Below are positions 24,109-33,373 of a DNA stretch of 35,564 nucleotides, piece by piece; within the stretch, counting starts at the first letter, position 1; every line of letters begins with the position of its first letter. Where the stretch lies: positions 1 to 35,564 of the forward strand of contig NZ_JAJDOO010000039.1 of NCBI RefSeq assembly GCF_020595055.1, given 5' to 3'. This DNA comes from Desulfosporosinus shakirovi. GTDB taxonomy: Bacteria; Bacillota; Desulfitobacteriia; Desulfitobacteriales; Desulfitobacteriaceae. A program made the position numbers and the translations under genes. The notes beneath the pieces are model-generated. The model was not told the origin of the DNA and searched no databases. It was given only the letters and a program-made list of their open reading frames with translations.

Positions 24109-24759
24109 TTAGTAGATCTCGTTGCTATAGAAAAGGTCATCCATATCTCCAGAAAGTACTTGATTCAACGTTATTTCGTAGATTTGCTCATGATCCTGTC
24201 GCTGTCGCCCCTTTGTTGGAGGGCCTTTCCTGTGAAGTTTTTGCACATAAGAGGTGAAGGGCTCGTATAAACACGTTATTAAGAGTCGTTGAATATTGAG
24301 CAAAGAACCTTGGTAGGCTGATTTATACTTGACCAACATCATTAAACAATAGGTAATCAAGGCGATGAGCAATTGGTTTACAACAGCTGCTTTACTCTTA
24401 CCAAACAGATGCTTAATCGTTAAATGTTGCTTGATCCACTTGAAGAAAAGCTCTATTTGCCATCTGTAACGATAGATATCACCAATCTCTTCCGCCGTCA
24501 TGTTAAAATCGTTGGTTAAAATCATGATGGCTTTTCCTTCGGTATCCTTCGTGATCACAAGCCGTAAGTCGTGTTCCATTCGATTTTTCCCTTTACCCAG
24601 ACGCACGATGAGGTCTTCTTCTATGACACTCTCTTCGTCTATCTCAAGCTCTTGGAGAACTTCAACACAGGCGTTATTCTTTAGACGAGTAACGAAGCGA
24701 ATGCTCTCTCTACAATAATAATCGAACAGCACATACTTCAAATATCCTCGATCAAACAA
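24109..24759 (-). mobile_element. IS4-type transposase, 5' truncated
   Basis: 216 residues of the C-terminal half of a DDE transposase. It starts at FDRGY, the strand with the second catalytic Asp, and keeps the YREK signature (Y-x2-R-x3-E-x6-K in YRYRWQIELFFKWIK), which carries the catalytic Glu. The first catalytic Asp and all upstream sequence are missing; a stop codon lies directly before the first codon. It is therefore inactive. The break at about 24759 abuts a secD gene that has also lost its 5' end, so one deletion probably removed both. Confidence 0.88.
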
Positions 24760-24770
24760 TTAACCCTCTG

Positions 24771-25928
24771 GTGGATCCCGTAAAGGGCATCCCGTTGGGA
24801 CTTGATTTACGCGGTGGCGTGCACTTGGTGCTACAAGCCGAGCCTAATAAAAACGGCGTTCCAATTACTAATTCCGATATGGATAAAGCCAAAGCTATTA
24901 TTGCTAAGCGGGTCAATGATCTGGGGGTATCCGAACCCATAGTTCAAGCAGACTATAACAATAAACGGATTATTGTTGACTTAGCAGGTGTTACTGACCC
25001 CGATAAGGCCGTAGATATCCTTAAAACAACAGCTAAGTTAACGTTGAGGGATGCTCAAGGAAATGTTCTCTTGAAAGGGGATGAACTAACTGATGCCAAG
25101 GGAGGGCAGGACCCAACCAATGCGGGTGGGTTTGTCGTTAACTTAACATTCTCAACTGATGGGGCCAAAAAGTTTGCTGATTTAACTACCAAGTATCTAG
25201 GGCAACCAATTGGCATATATCTGGATGAGAAACTTTTAACGAACCCGAAAGTTGATACACCAGTTCTTAACGGTCAAGCGTATATCAACGGGTATGCAAC
25301 CTTGGAGGCTGCAGCGAATCATGCCGTTCTCATGCGGTCAGGTTCGTTGCCAGTGAGCATGAGTATTGCAGAGAAACGCCAGGTGGGAGCATCTTTAGGA
25401 GTTGACTCCTTGAACAAAAGTATTCATGCTGGAATATACAGTCTAATTTTTATCTTCCTCTTTATGCTTGTTTTCTATCGCTTGCCAGGGGTTGTGGCGG
25501 ACTTCTCTTTAATAGTATATACGCTCATTGTCCTTTGGGCTTTTTGGTCGTTCCGAGTGGTATTGACACTTCCCGGTATCGCTGGTTTCATTCTTTCTAT
25601 TGGAATGGCCGTGGACTTTAATATTATTATCTATGAGAGGGTAAAAGAGGAAATTCGGGCTGGGAAATCGATTCGGGCTGGTGTTGAGTCCGGGTTTAGC
25701 CGAGCCTTTATTACAGTAATTGATGCCCATGTTACGACACTTATCGCCGCAATAACTCTTTACATCTTTGGAAGTGGTTCGATCAAAGGCTTTGCCTTGA
25801 CCCTAGGTATCGGGATTATTGTCAGTTTGTTTACTGCGATTACGTTTACCAGACAAGTTTTACGCTGGACAGTGGGAATCAACCCGAAAATGAAAACATT
25901 TTGGTTTGGCCTTAGGGGGGATGTATAA
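24771..25928 (+). CDS. secD: Protein translocase subunit SecD, N-terminally truncated
   Basis: 385 residues from a GTG with no ribosome site. It has the P1 periplasmic-type region from LGLDLRGGVHLVLQA, the second half from VGASLGVDSL, then five hydrophobic segments with SIGMAVDFNIIIYERVKEE and GSIKGFALTLGIGIIVSLFTA, typical of the SecD transporter domain. SecD helps SecYEG export proteins using the proton gradient. The normal N-terminal membrane helix and start are missing: the gene begins at the DNA junction with a broken IS4 transposase. It may be unexpressed or misassembled. Its stop overlaps the secF start. Confidence 0.9.
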   Translation: MDPVKGIPLGLDLRGGVHLVLQAEPNKNGVPITNSDMDKAKAIIAKRVNDLGVSEPIVQADYNNKRIIVDLAGVTDPDKAVDILKTTAKLTLRDAQGNVLLKGDELTDAKGGQDPTNAGGFVVNLTFSTDGAKKFADLTTKYLGQPIGIYLDEKLLTNPKVDTPVLNGQAYINGYATLEAAANHAVLMRSGSLPVSMSIAEKRQVGASLGVDSLNKSIHAGIYSLIFIFLFMLVFYRLPGVVADFSLIVYTLIVLWAFWSFRVVLTLPGIAGFILSIGMAVDFNIIIYERVKEEIRAGKSIRAGVESGFSRAFITVIDAHVTTLIAAITLYIFGSGSIKGFALTLGIGIIVSLFTAITFTRQVLRWTVGINPKMKTFWFGLRGDV

Positions 25929-26863
25929 TGACAAAAACTGGACATTCAGCGACCTGCGAAGAGGTTCAGAAACTACATCCGCTTTATTTTAATATTGTCA
26001 GGAAACGGTATTGGTGGTTTGCCATTTCTCTTTTAATTATTATCCCGGGGATTATTTCCTTGTTCATGCAGGGGCTGAATTTGGGAATTGATTACAAAGG
26101 TGGAACAATGCTTGATGTGACCTTCAATAAGGCAGTGTCACAAAGCGCGATATCGGATACGATGAAATCGGTTGGGCTTGAAGGGCATGTTCAATTGTCT
26201 AACAGTGACACAACCGCCTTGATTCGAACAGAAGCCCTTGAAGAAGAAAAACGAAGCGAATTACTGACTGCCTTGGAAACCCAGGTTGGAGAGTATGACA
26301 AGGCGTCTCTTAAAGAGGATAAAGTAGGCCCTGCCATGGGACAAGAACTTACTAGAAACGCTATTTATGCATTGATCATTGCCATGGGCATGATGATCAT
26401 TTATATTACGTTCAGGTTCCAGTTTGGTTTTGCTATCTCGGCAATTCTGGCTTTATTGCACGATGTCTTTGTGGTTGTTGGGATTTTTTCGCTGTTTCAA
26501 TGGGAAATCGATGCAACCTTTGTAGCGGCCATCTTGACTATCGTTGGTTACTCTATTAATGACACCGTGATTATCTTTGATCGTATCCGTGAGAACGAAC
26601 CTAAGATGAAGCGTGGAGATAGCTATCAGGATATGGTTGATAAATCGATTTGGCAAACCATGCGTCGTTCGATTAACACGGTTACAACAGTTTTAATCTC
26701 GCTGTTTGCCGTATTTATCCTAGGTGGGGAATCCACAAGAATGTTCTCTTTAGCTATGTTGATTGGGGTGTTTTGTGGAGCTTATTCCTCGATTTTTATT
26801 GCTAGCCAAATACTTCTTGAAATTAAGATACGCTTAAAGAAAATGCCACGTACAGGCAGTTGA
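25928..26863 (+). CDS. secF: Protein translocase subunit SecF
   Basis: 311 residues, full length. TM1 lies near 24-44 (WWFAISLLIIIPGIISLF), followed by the family motif LGIDYKGGTMLDV. The extracytoplasmic domain is next, and then five membrane segments with the GYSINDTVIIFDRIRENE signature and a C-terminal GAYSSIFIASQILLE helix. It acts with SecD to pull proteins through SecYEG. AAAGG-type ribosome signals are weak, but the start overlaps secD by 1 nt, so translation depends on secD coupling. Because secD lost its 5' end, secF expression may be altered too. Confidence 0.95.
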   Translation: MTKTGHSATCEEVQKLHPLYFNIVRKRYWWFAISLLIIIPGIISLFMQGLNLGIDYKGGTMLDVTFNKAVSQSAISDTMKSVGLEGHVQLSNSDTTALIRTEALEEEKRSELLTALETQVGEYDKASLKEDKVGPAMGQELTRNAIYALIIAMGMMIIYITFRFQFGFAISAILALLHDVFVVVGIFSLFQWEIDATFVAAILTIVGYSINDTVIIFDRIRENEPKMKRGDSYQDMVDKSIWQTMRRSINTVTTVLISLFAVFILGGESTRMFSLAMLIGVFCGAYSSIFIASQILLEIKIRLKKMPRTGS

Positions 26864-27264
26864 TATTGGAGATTTACTCATAGTTAATTGAGAAGCTATT
26901 GATATCAACAGAATTGCATTATTTTTCAGGTGATAGATAGAGTTTTTTTCATCGCGGTTTGAAATTCGCTCTTATACAAGGCATTAACACTCTTTAACAA
27001 CATCAAGGTAGAACCATCTGAGAATGATGATCTCAGACTCACAATAGCCATCCCTGTTTTTGAAAACTGACTTGGCAACAACATAGTACTTTAAACTTGA
27101 AAGTTTTCATCACATTTAATATGATGTTGTTAAAACAATCAAATATATAAAAACCCAGTGTTTATGCGAAATTTTTGCGTTTATTAGACCAATTGGATGT
27201 CTAAATTAAGCCGACTTAATCGGGTGCGAAACTTAAAATATTATTTTAGAGGTGAGCGATAGTT
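26864..27264. other. 400-nt intergenic stretch
   Basis: No gene, promoter or terminator that I can support. AT-rich, with short inverted repeats only, such as CATCA/TGATG near 27110-27125. Confidence 0.6.
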
Positions 27265-27477
27265 ATGGAAAACTCAATACAATCTGATTTCGATTACTCT
27301 GTTTTATTAACTGTTCTTGTCCCTATACTATTCTATCTTATAATTCTTATATTAGCTGTTTTCTTAATAATGAATACTATACGATTTTTTAAACGTAGAG
27401 CCTTAATCGATACGGAGATATTGAAGAATTTGGAAGAGATTAAGGCGCAAACTCAGAAATCTGACAAAAAATCTTAA
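27265..27477 (+). CDS. Small single-helix membrane protein
   Basis: 70 residues. One long hydrophobic helix (about 13-36) is followed by a basic stop-transfer RFFKRR and a charged, coiled-coil-prone tail (TEILKNLEEIKAQTQKSDKK). This suggests an extracytoplasmic N-terminus and a cytoplasmic tail. AGAGGTGAGC precedes the ATG. No family is recognised. It stands alone between two gene-poor stretches. Confidence 0.62.
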   Translation: MENSIQSDFDYSVLLTVLVPILFYLIILILAVFLIMNTIRFFKRRALIDTEILKNLEEIKAQTQKSDKKS

Positions 27478-27825
27478 AAAGGAGAATTAGGCTTTGTCCA
27501 AGGTTATTGTATCCTAACTCACCTGTGTCCGACAAACCAAGCGGTACATTACAGGAAGACTTGCTTATTTTTATTAGAATGATATTGGAAATGAGTGATT
27601 GGGACAAACTCATGTTTAAAAGAAGAGGCAGACGATGAATAAGATATGTGAACATATTTTTGGAAGAATCTCCTGCTCTGGGGATCTTTTGTGTTATTTA
27701 TTCAATTTTCCTATCTCACTACAAAATTTTAGCCGGCAACTGGATACTTGGTTGAAAAAGCCAAAAGCTTGAGTCTGCTCTTTCTCCCGCACATTTTCCG
27801 GATTTCCCAGCAGTGAGAAGGGCCT

Positions 27826-27865
27826 GGCAGGTCAAATTCGTCGGCGCCGACGAATTTGACCTGCC
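27826..27865. repeat. 40-bp perfect palindrome
   Basis: Two 20-base arms meet with no spacer at GGC|GCC (27845/27846); every base pairs with its partner. Further out CAGTGA (27811-27816) and TCACTG (27873-27878) also pair. It interrupts a GC-richer minus-strand coding remnant. Confidence 0.95.
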
Positions 27866-28304
27866 GTCGCTATCACTGGAAGCAAACGGTTTATCTCCAT
27901 ATTCTTCAAAGCGCTGTATCAGCCTGTTGGCTGTGGGCTGGGATAGCAGGGCATTGGGCTCCTTCAGGGCGCTTGCCGACCTTGATGGCATTGGTAAGCA
28001 TAATTTTATAGGTCTGTTGTTTGATCCTATTAATCTCAGCCGCGACGCCTTGCGGAGTATGGATCGGACTTAATGTCAGCGCCAGGCATCTTGCTGTAGT
28101 GTTGCACGGGTTACTTGTTCCTAATGGGAATTTTATATAGTTTTGGTTTCATAATATGTGTTGAAATATATATGTCTAGGCAGGAAGGTTTTGGCATTTG
28201 GAATTTTAAATAATCAGGGGCACGAGGACCCTTCTTGCTCTGGAAAACATAATTTAGGACCTGCGGGTAACTTAACAGCTCTTAGCTGTGTTGACACAAA
28301 TGTG

Positions 28305-28377
28305 TTTGCACCGAAAATCATACTGCAAGGCACCACAATTATTTTGTGGTACCTTGCAGTATGATTTTCGGTGCAAA
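28305..28377. repeat. 73-nt near-perfect inverted repeat
   Basis: Arms of 34 bases (28305-28338 and 28344-28377) pair with one mismatch around a TTATT loop. It is far longer than a normal terminator. It could be a miniature mobile element or two facing insertion-sequence ends. Confidence 0.95.
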
Positions 28378-28705
28378 AGTATTTTATTATGGTAAAGTGA
28401 ATTATGAGAAAGTGTTCAATTTACCAAAGGATGAGAAAATTAAATTTATTTTGAGTTTTCCTACCTTGTCTAATTACTTCTTTAACACAATTACTTATGG
28501 CTGATGAAAATATCCCATTAGTGGAGGCGCAACTTTGAAATTATTTCTCTAGCACAATTGGCACGTTGAGGGGAAAAACAAAATCACTATGATATTTAAT
28601 GTTCACCTTGAGACATCCCCGATGATATCCTGAATTATATATCTTAGTTAGTTGGCCCCGAGCAGCGGTTTAGTAAAGTGCAGTATAGGACCCAAAGAAT
28701 AAAAC

Positions 28706-28760
28706 CTTCATAAATTCTTCAGAAACTTTCAGAGTATTTCTTCATAAACCTCAGATAAAG
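28706..28760 (+). promoter_or_regulatory. Direct-repeat array, probable response-regulator binding sites
   Basis: CTTCATAAATT (28706) and CTTCAGAAACT (28717) are tandem 11-mers. TTCAGAGTATT (28728) and CTTCATAAACC (28740) follow, with a weaker TCAGATAAAG (28751). About one helical turn per repeat is the pattern used by OmpR/PhoB-family dimers. It lies 39 nt before the first gene of a locus that encodes such a regulator. Confidence 0.65.
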
Positions 28761-28798
28761 TAAGACCTAGTAGTCTTTATGGTTAAGGAGAGGGAATC

Positions 28799-29710
28799 TT
28801 GAAAAGCATAGGATATAGTGAAAATTCTTTAGTCTCCAAAATAGGAAATCTACGAGCTCTATGGCAATTAATACGTCCTACACAGTGGTCCAAAAACCTA
28901 TTTATATTTATTGGTATTATCTTTTCAAATCAATGGAGCAATTCAGGACTAATTCTGAGAACTATTTTAGCGGTAACTGCATTCTCACTTGTGTCTAGCT
29001 CGGTTTACATCATGAATGATTTAATTGATTTAGAAAGAGATCGCTTACATCTAATTAAACGCAACAGGCCCCTTGCGGCAGGGTTAATCACTCCATATTT
29101 TGCGAAATTACTCCTGTACGTATGCTTGACTTTCGGTTTGGTATTCGGTTCTATAGTATCCCCTATAACTTTAGCCTTTCTAGTCGCTTATTTCATTCAA
29201 AATATTGTTTACTCCAAAGTGCTGAAACACATAGTTATATTAGATGCTTTTTCAATTTCCTTTGGTTTTATGCTACGTATTTTCGTGGGAACATGGGGTT
29301 TAGGTATTGAGCCTTCACGCTGGTTATTGCTCTCTGGTTTAATGGTTACTCTTTTTTTAGGGTTCGGAAAACGACTTGCAGAATTAAACGTGATGTCAGC
29401 ACGATCAGTTGCCCAACGACCAGTTTTAGGAAATTACAATTTTGGGTTACTAACACAGTTGATCGATATCACTGCCGGTGGTGTTATTATTTCTTACAGT
29501 GTATATACTGTAGATCCTAGCACTGTTGCTCTTCATCAAACTACAGCCTTGATTTATACTGTACCTTTAGTTGTTTATGGTATTTTTCGTTATCTATTTC
29601 TGATTCACAAAGGTGAAAGCGGAGATCCTTCAGGGTTGGTTGTGAGGGATCCTCACATTATCATTACGGTCTGTTTATGGTTATTATGTGTTTTCTGGAT
29701 TTTAAATTGA
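28799..29710 (+). CDS. UbiA-family prenyltransferase (polyprenyl-phosphate phosphoribosyltransferase-like)
   Basis: 303 residues with about eight or nine membrane segments. TTG start behind AAGGAGAGG. The key motif is NDLIDLERDRLHLIKRNRP with LAAG next: the DxxxD-type diphosphate site, and the KR-RP pattern typical of decaprenyl-phosphate phosphoribosyltransferases (5-phosphoribosyl diphosphate as donor). IRPTQWSKNLFIF at the start also fits this subgroup. It would make polyprenyl-phosphoryl-phosphoribose at the membrane, a precursor of lipid-linked pentose. It leads a locus with a two-component system, a GT-C enzyme and an SMR-like protein. Ring prenylation is less likely given the motif. 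Confidence 0.86.
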   Translation: MKSIGYSENSLVSKIGNLRALWQLIRPTQWSKNLFIFIGIIFSNQWSNSGLILRTILAVTAFSLVSSSVYIMNDLIDLERDRLHLIKRNRPLAAGLITPYFAKLLLYVCLTFGLVFGSIVSPITLAFLVAYFIQNIVYSKVLKHIVILDAFSISFGFMLRIFVGTWGLGIEPSRWLLLSGLMVTLFLGFGKRLAELNVMSARSVAQRPVLGNYNFGLLTQLIDITAGGVIISYSVYTVDPSTVALHQTTALIYTVPLVVYGIFRYLFLIHKGESGDPSGLVVRDPHIIITVCLWLLCVFWILN

Positions 29711-29863
29711 GCAGTGAGAATAGGTGTTGTTTTACGTTTCTTGTTTAGGAGGATATTTCGTTCTACGGTGTAATTAATATTAATCTGCACGGAACGGGTG
29801 TGAATTTTCGACAATAAGCAATTTATTCCATGCTTGCTTTTGAAGTTTTGAGAGGATGAATTT

Positions 29864-30562
29864 ATGATGAACAATAACAGCGTACTCATTGTGGATGACG
29901 AAGAGGATATCCGAAACTTGTTGGAAATTTATTTGAAAAGTGAGGGAGTTCACGTACTAACAGCGTCTAACGGAGTAGAAGCTTTGGCGGTCTTAGAAAG
30001 GAACAAGATTGATCTAATCATTTTGGATATAATGATGCCACGAATGGATGGTATCCAAGCTTGTATGAAAATTAGACTAGAAAACAAAATGCCTATCGTC
30101 ATGCTTTCAGCAAAAAACGAAGACACTGATAAGATCTTAGGTTTAAACGTTGGTGCAGATGATTATATCGCCAAGCCTTTTAATCCCCTTGAGGTTGTTG
30201 CACGAGTTAAGTCGCAACTTAGACGGTTTAAAGACTTAAATGATTTTCGACCTACATCAGAAAATGAAATAAAGATCAACGGGCTTACTATAAACACTAC
30301 TACTCACGAAGTTATAGTCGATGGTATGGAAGTAAAACTTACCCCCTTGGAATTTTCAATACTTGAAATTCTCACAAGAAATAGAGGAATAGTATTAAGC
30401 TCAGAAAAAATTTACACACAGGCATGGCATGAACCCTTTCGCAATTCTGATAATACGGTAGCTGTTCACATTAGAAATATTAGAGAAAAAATTGAAGTGA
30501 ATCCGAAAGAACCAAAGTATATAAAGGTTATTTGGGGAGTGGGCTATAAAGTTGAGAAGTAG
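29864..30562 (+). CDS. OmpR/PhoB-family response regulator (VanR-like)
   Basis: 232 residues. The receiver has the acidic pair DDEED near residue 11, phospho-acceptor Asp55 in LIILDIMMPRMDG, and the Lys of YIAKPFNP. The winged-helix domain is typical (LTPLEFSILEILTRNRGIVLS, then NTVAVHIRNIREKIE). AGAGGATG lies upstream of the ATG. Its gene overlaps the kinase gene by 11 nt. The likely targets include the repeat array at 28706, upstream of the UbiA-family gene. Confidence 0.94.
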   Translation: MMNNNSVLIVDDEEDIRNLLEIYLKSEGVHVLTASNGVEALAVLERNKIDLIILDIMMPRMDGIQACMKIRLENKMPIVMLSAKNEDTDKILGLNVGADDYIAKPFNPLEVVARVKSQLRRFKDLNDFRPTSENEIKINGLTINTTTHEVIVDGMEVKLTPLEFSILEILTRNRGIVLSSEKIYTQAWHEPFRNSDNTVAVHIRNIREKIEVNPKEPKYIKVIWGVGYKVEK

Positions 30563-31985
30563 AATTCTGGAGTCAATATTTAAAAGAGCAAAGAGAATTT
30601 CATTAAGGTTCATTAATTGCATACAAAAAAGTTTAAATCGAGAAATTACCTTGGCAATAATTTTCTGTTTAATTGTCTCAGGAACTGTTTATTGGCAGGT
30701 ACAAGAAGTAAGCTTTGATAACAGCGGTGGAGTTATGGGTGTTGTGAACAACTCAAATACTGCCTTTGTAGAAATTAACCAACTTTATGCTGGACGCGAT
30801 GATAAAGAGACAGGAGCTGATTACCTTAGTAAACTGGCGAACTATTATCAATTAAAGATTGCAATCGTTGATGGGCAAGGAAATATCAGTCTCAAATCAG
30901 ATAATATTGACGAAAACAAGTTAGACTTAGAACAAATAAAGAAAATACGATTGGGTAGTTACACTGGGAAGCCCATCGACTTTTATTGTATATACCCTAT
31001 GAAATTCAATTCGATAGACTCTCAAGTTATCATAATAGGTATTCCCCAAATGAGAACAGTAGTGACTTACGGGAGAGAACCTTTGTTTGCAATAAGTGTG
31101 GGCATTACCGTATTTATTAGTTTATTGATACTTCTTCTAAGAAGAAAGGTTAAGTATATTGAGGAAATCGGCGATGGCATTCTAGAGATTTCTAAAGGTA
31201 ATTTGGACTTCCAGATAAGCAAAAAGGGCCAAGATGAATTGGGCTTACTTGCGGAAAACATAAACCTTATGTCTGAGCAACTAAAAAATCAGATTGAAGA
31301 AGAAAGAAAAGCGGAAAGGCTAAAGAATGAATTAATAACGAATGTTTCACATGACCTAAAAACTCCATTGACCTCAATTATTGGCTACTTAAGGTTAGTA
31401 AAAGATAAGAAATATGAAACTTTCGACCAAATGAAAGAGTATCTAGATACTGCTTATAAAAAATCTGAAAAGCTTAAATTGTTAATTCAGGACTTGTTTG
31501 AATACACCAAGCTTGCAAATGGTGATGTACAGATAAATAAAAGCAAAATTAATCTGGTTGAACTCATTGAACAGGTTATTGGTGAATTATCCTTAATGGC
31601 TAAAGAAAATCATTCAACGTTTTCAAAAGTATATCCTAAGAACGAAGTCTTTGTGGAAGTTGATTCTGATAAAATAGTTAGGGCGATTGAAAATATCCTA
31701 GTCAATGCTATTAAATACAGTTATAGGCCTGGAGAAATAAAAATACAAATTACTCAAAGAGATTGGCTAACGGTAGTAATGGTTGAAAATTGTGGTGATA
31801 CGATTCATAAAGAAGATCTCTCCCATCTATTTGACCGGTTCTTTAGGGTGGAAAAATCCAGAACGTCTGATATCGGGGGCTCAGGTCTAGGGCTGTCCAT
31901 AGCCAAAAGTATTGTAAAACTTCATAATGGTGAAATATGGGCGGAATCAGAAAATAATAGGATAAGAATTTTCGTTGCATTGTAG
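30552..31985 (+). CDS. Membrane sensor histidine kinase (VanS-like)
   Basis: 477 residues, TTG start inside the regulator gene. It has TM1 at about 34-50, an extracellular sensing loop of about 125 residues, and TM2 (about 176-195). A HAMP domain follows, then the HisKA box NVSHDLKTPLTSIIGYLRL with His267. The HATPase motifs are ENILVNAIKYS, LFDRFFRVEKSR and GGSGLGLSIAKSIVKLHNGEI. The stimulus is unknown; VanS-like kinases often answer cell-wall or peptide-antibiotic stress. Confidence 0.94.
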   Translation: MRSRILESIFKRAKRISLRFINCIQKSLNREITLAIIFCLIVSGTVYWQVQEVSFDNSGGVMGVVNNSNTAFVEINQLYAGRDDKETGADYLSKLANYYQLKIAIVDGQGNISLKSDNIDENKLDLEQIKKIRLGSYTGKPIDFYCIYPMKFNSIDSQVIIIGIPQMRTVVTYGREPLFAISVGITVFISLLILLLRRKVKYIEEIGDGILEISKGNLDFQISKKGQDELGLLAENINLMSEQLKNQIEEERKAERLKNELITNVSHDLKTPLTSIIGYLRLVKDKKYETFDQMKEYLDTAYKKSEKLKLLIQDLFEYTKLANGDVQINKSKINLVELIEQVIGELSLMAKENHSTFSKVYPKNEVFVEVDSDKIVRAIENILVNAIKYSYRPGEIKIQITQRDWLTVVMVENCGDTIHKEDLSHLFDRFFRVEKSRTSDIGGSGLGLSIAKSIVKLHNGEIWAESENNRIRIFVAL

Positions 31986-32062
31986 CGCCCTTCTTCTAAG
32001 CTCAAATAGCTGCATCTATGCCGGATTTGTGGGAAATTAAAGAAAGTAAATGAGGTAGTGCT

Positions 32063-33370
32063 TTGTTTACAGGTGTCTATAAAGATAAGGAAACATCCAT
32101 GGGCTTAGGACCAAAACGACGGGATTCCTTTTACTATTGGGTTTTGACCCTAGGATTTGCTGCAGGCTTACTTTGGATTCTTTTGGTACGAACAGAACCT
32201 ATTTCCGATTTTGAGTATTATCACAGAATAGCAACTCAAATAGCCAATGGGGGACAATGGGGAGATACCTACACCACAGTTGGGTACCCTATTTTTTTAG
32301 CTCCTTTTTATTGGCTTTTGGGGTCGTCTATTTGGGTAGCGAAAGCACTAAATCTGGTTCTTAGTACTATAAACAATATGCTGGTTCTTCATATCCTCGA
32401 AAAATTAGGAATACGTAATACACTCCGCAAACGAATCTTTCTACTTTTTGTCCTTTTCCCAATGAACATCTATTATAATAGCATTCTCGCATCCGAGGTT
32501 CTGTTTACAACCCTCTTTTTGCTCGGCACTTATATTTATCTAGTCGATACAAACTATAAGTACGTGTCCATGGGGGTTATAACGGGGTTAAATACCATGA
32601 TAAAGCCCTACTTCCCACTATTTGCCATGGCTATTATCCTAACGGACTTCATGTGGCATAAAGAATTATGGAAAAGCTTAAAAAGCGGTACGGTTGTTCT
32701 TCTCGTGACTGGGATTATCATAGCTCCCTGGCTTTTTCGTAACTACAAGCTCATTGGTGAGTTTACCTATGTCTCAAATAATGGAGGGATTGTCCTTTAC
32801 ATCAACAATAACACGCAAAACAAACTTAGCGGTTGGATGCCGGTGGAAGACGTCCAAAACTCCGTAGTTAATAGGTCAGATTATCGTACGGCAAACCCTA
32901 CTCAAAAAAATAAAATGCTGAGTCGTGTCGCGAATGAATGGATTTTGAGTCACCCAATAGAATTTGTCAGCTTAGGTTTAAAGCGACTCTCTAAGACATT
33001 TATTCAACGAGGAGATATCGATTACACATTTTATGGAAGCGGATTGTCGTCGCTCCTAAAAATTTTTTTGTCTTTGTTTTCCGAACTTTTAAGAATACCT
33101 TTGTTTCTAGTTGGAATTGCTAGTATTGTTATGCATACCTTAATTTATCTTTATCTGGTTGTTGAGAATCGCCAGCCCAAAAGGAAATCTTGGTTTACTC
33201 TTTGCTCAAGTGTGGATAAAGGAAGTCTTTTCCTAATTATAACCTTCTTTATGTTTGCCGGGGTTTATTTCATCACGGAGGGACAAAGCCGTTATGCCTT
33301 TCCAACTGTGTTAAGCTTGACTTTTTATGCGGTAATGGGTATCGAGAGAGTAAAAATAATGCGAGGGTAA
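32063..33370 (+). CDS. GT-C fold membrane glycosyltransferase (GT39/ArnT-like)
   Basis: 435 residues with about ten membrane segments. Near the N-terminus EPISDFEYYHRIATQIANGG holds the acidic DxE-type first-loop motif of GT-C enzymes, which use polyprenyl-phosphate sugars. YPIFLAPFYWLLG and FRNYKLIGEFTYVSNNGG are also typical of the GT39-like group. It would move a sugar from a lipid carrier onto a surface acceptor on the outer face of the membrane. A TTG start behind GAGGT (32052-32056) is chosen; an ATG at 32099 behind AAGGA is possible. The next gene starts 3 nt after the stop. Confidence 0.85.
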   Translation: MFTGVYKDKETSMGLGPKRRDSFYYWVLTLGFAAGLLWILLVRTEPISDFEYYHRIATQIANGGQWGDTYTTVGYPIFLAPFYWLLGSSIWVAKALNLVLSTINNMLVLHILEKLGIRNTLRKRIFLLFVLFPMNIYYNSILASEVLFTTLFLLGTYIYLVDTNYKYVSMGVITGLNTMIKPYFPLFAMAIILTDFMWHKELWKSLKSGTVVLLVTGIIIAPWLFRNYKLIGEFTYVSNNGGIVLYINNNTQNKLSGWMPVEDVQNSVVNRSDYRTANPTQKNKMLSRVANEWILSHPIEFVSLGLKRLSKTFIQRGDIDYTFYGSGLSSLLKIFLSLFSELLRIPLFLVGIASIVMHTLIYLYLVVENRQPKRKSWFTLCSSVDKGSLFLIITFFMFAGVYFITEGQSRYAFPTVLSLTFYAVMGIERVKIMRG

Positions 33371-33373
33371 AAC

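Larger units (their letters stand above)
27478..28798. other. 1.3 kb gene-poor region with palindromes
   Basis: No intact gene. From about 28070 back to 27720, the minus strand has GC-richer, coding-like remnants in shifting frames (AEINRIKQQTYKIMLTNAIK, then LSQPTANRLIQRFEEYG), which I cannot name. The region also holds a 40-bp perfect palindrome, a 73-nt hairpin and, at its end, a direct-repeat array. Confidence 0.6.

Noticed and set aside
28158-28364. 68-residue plus-strand frame
   Set aside because: Its 3' part is one arm of the 73-nt hairpin, and no ribosome site is present.
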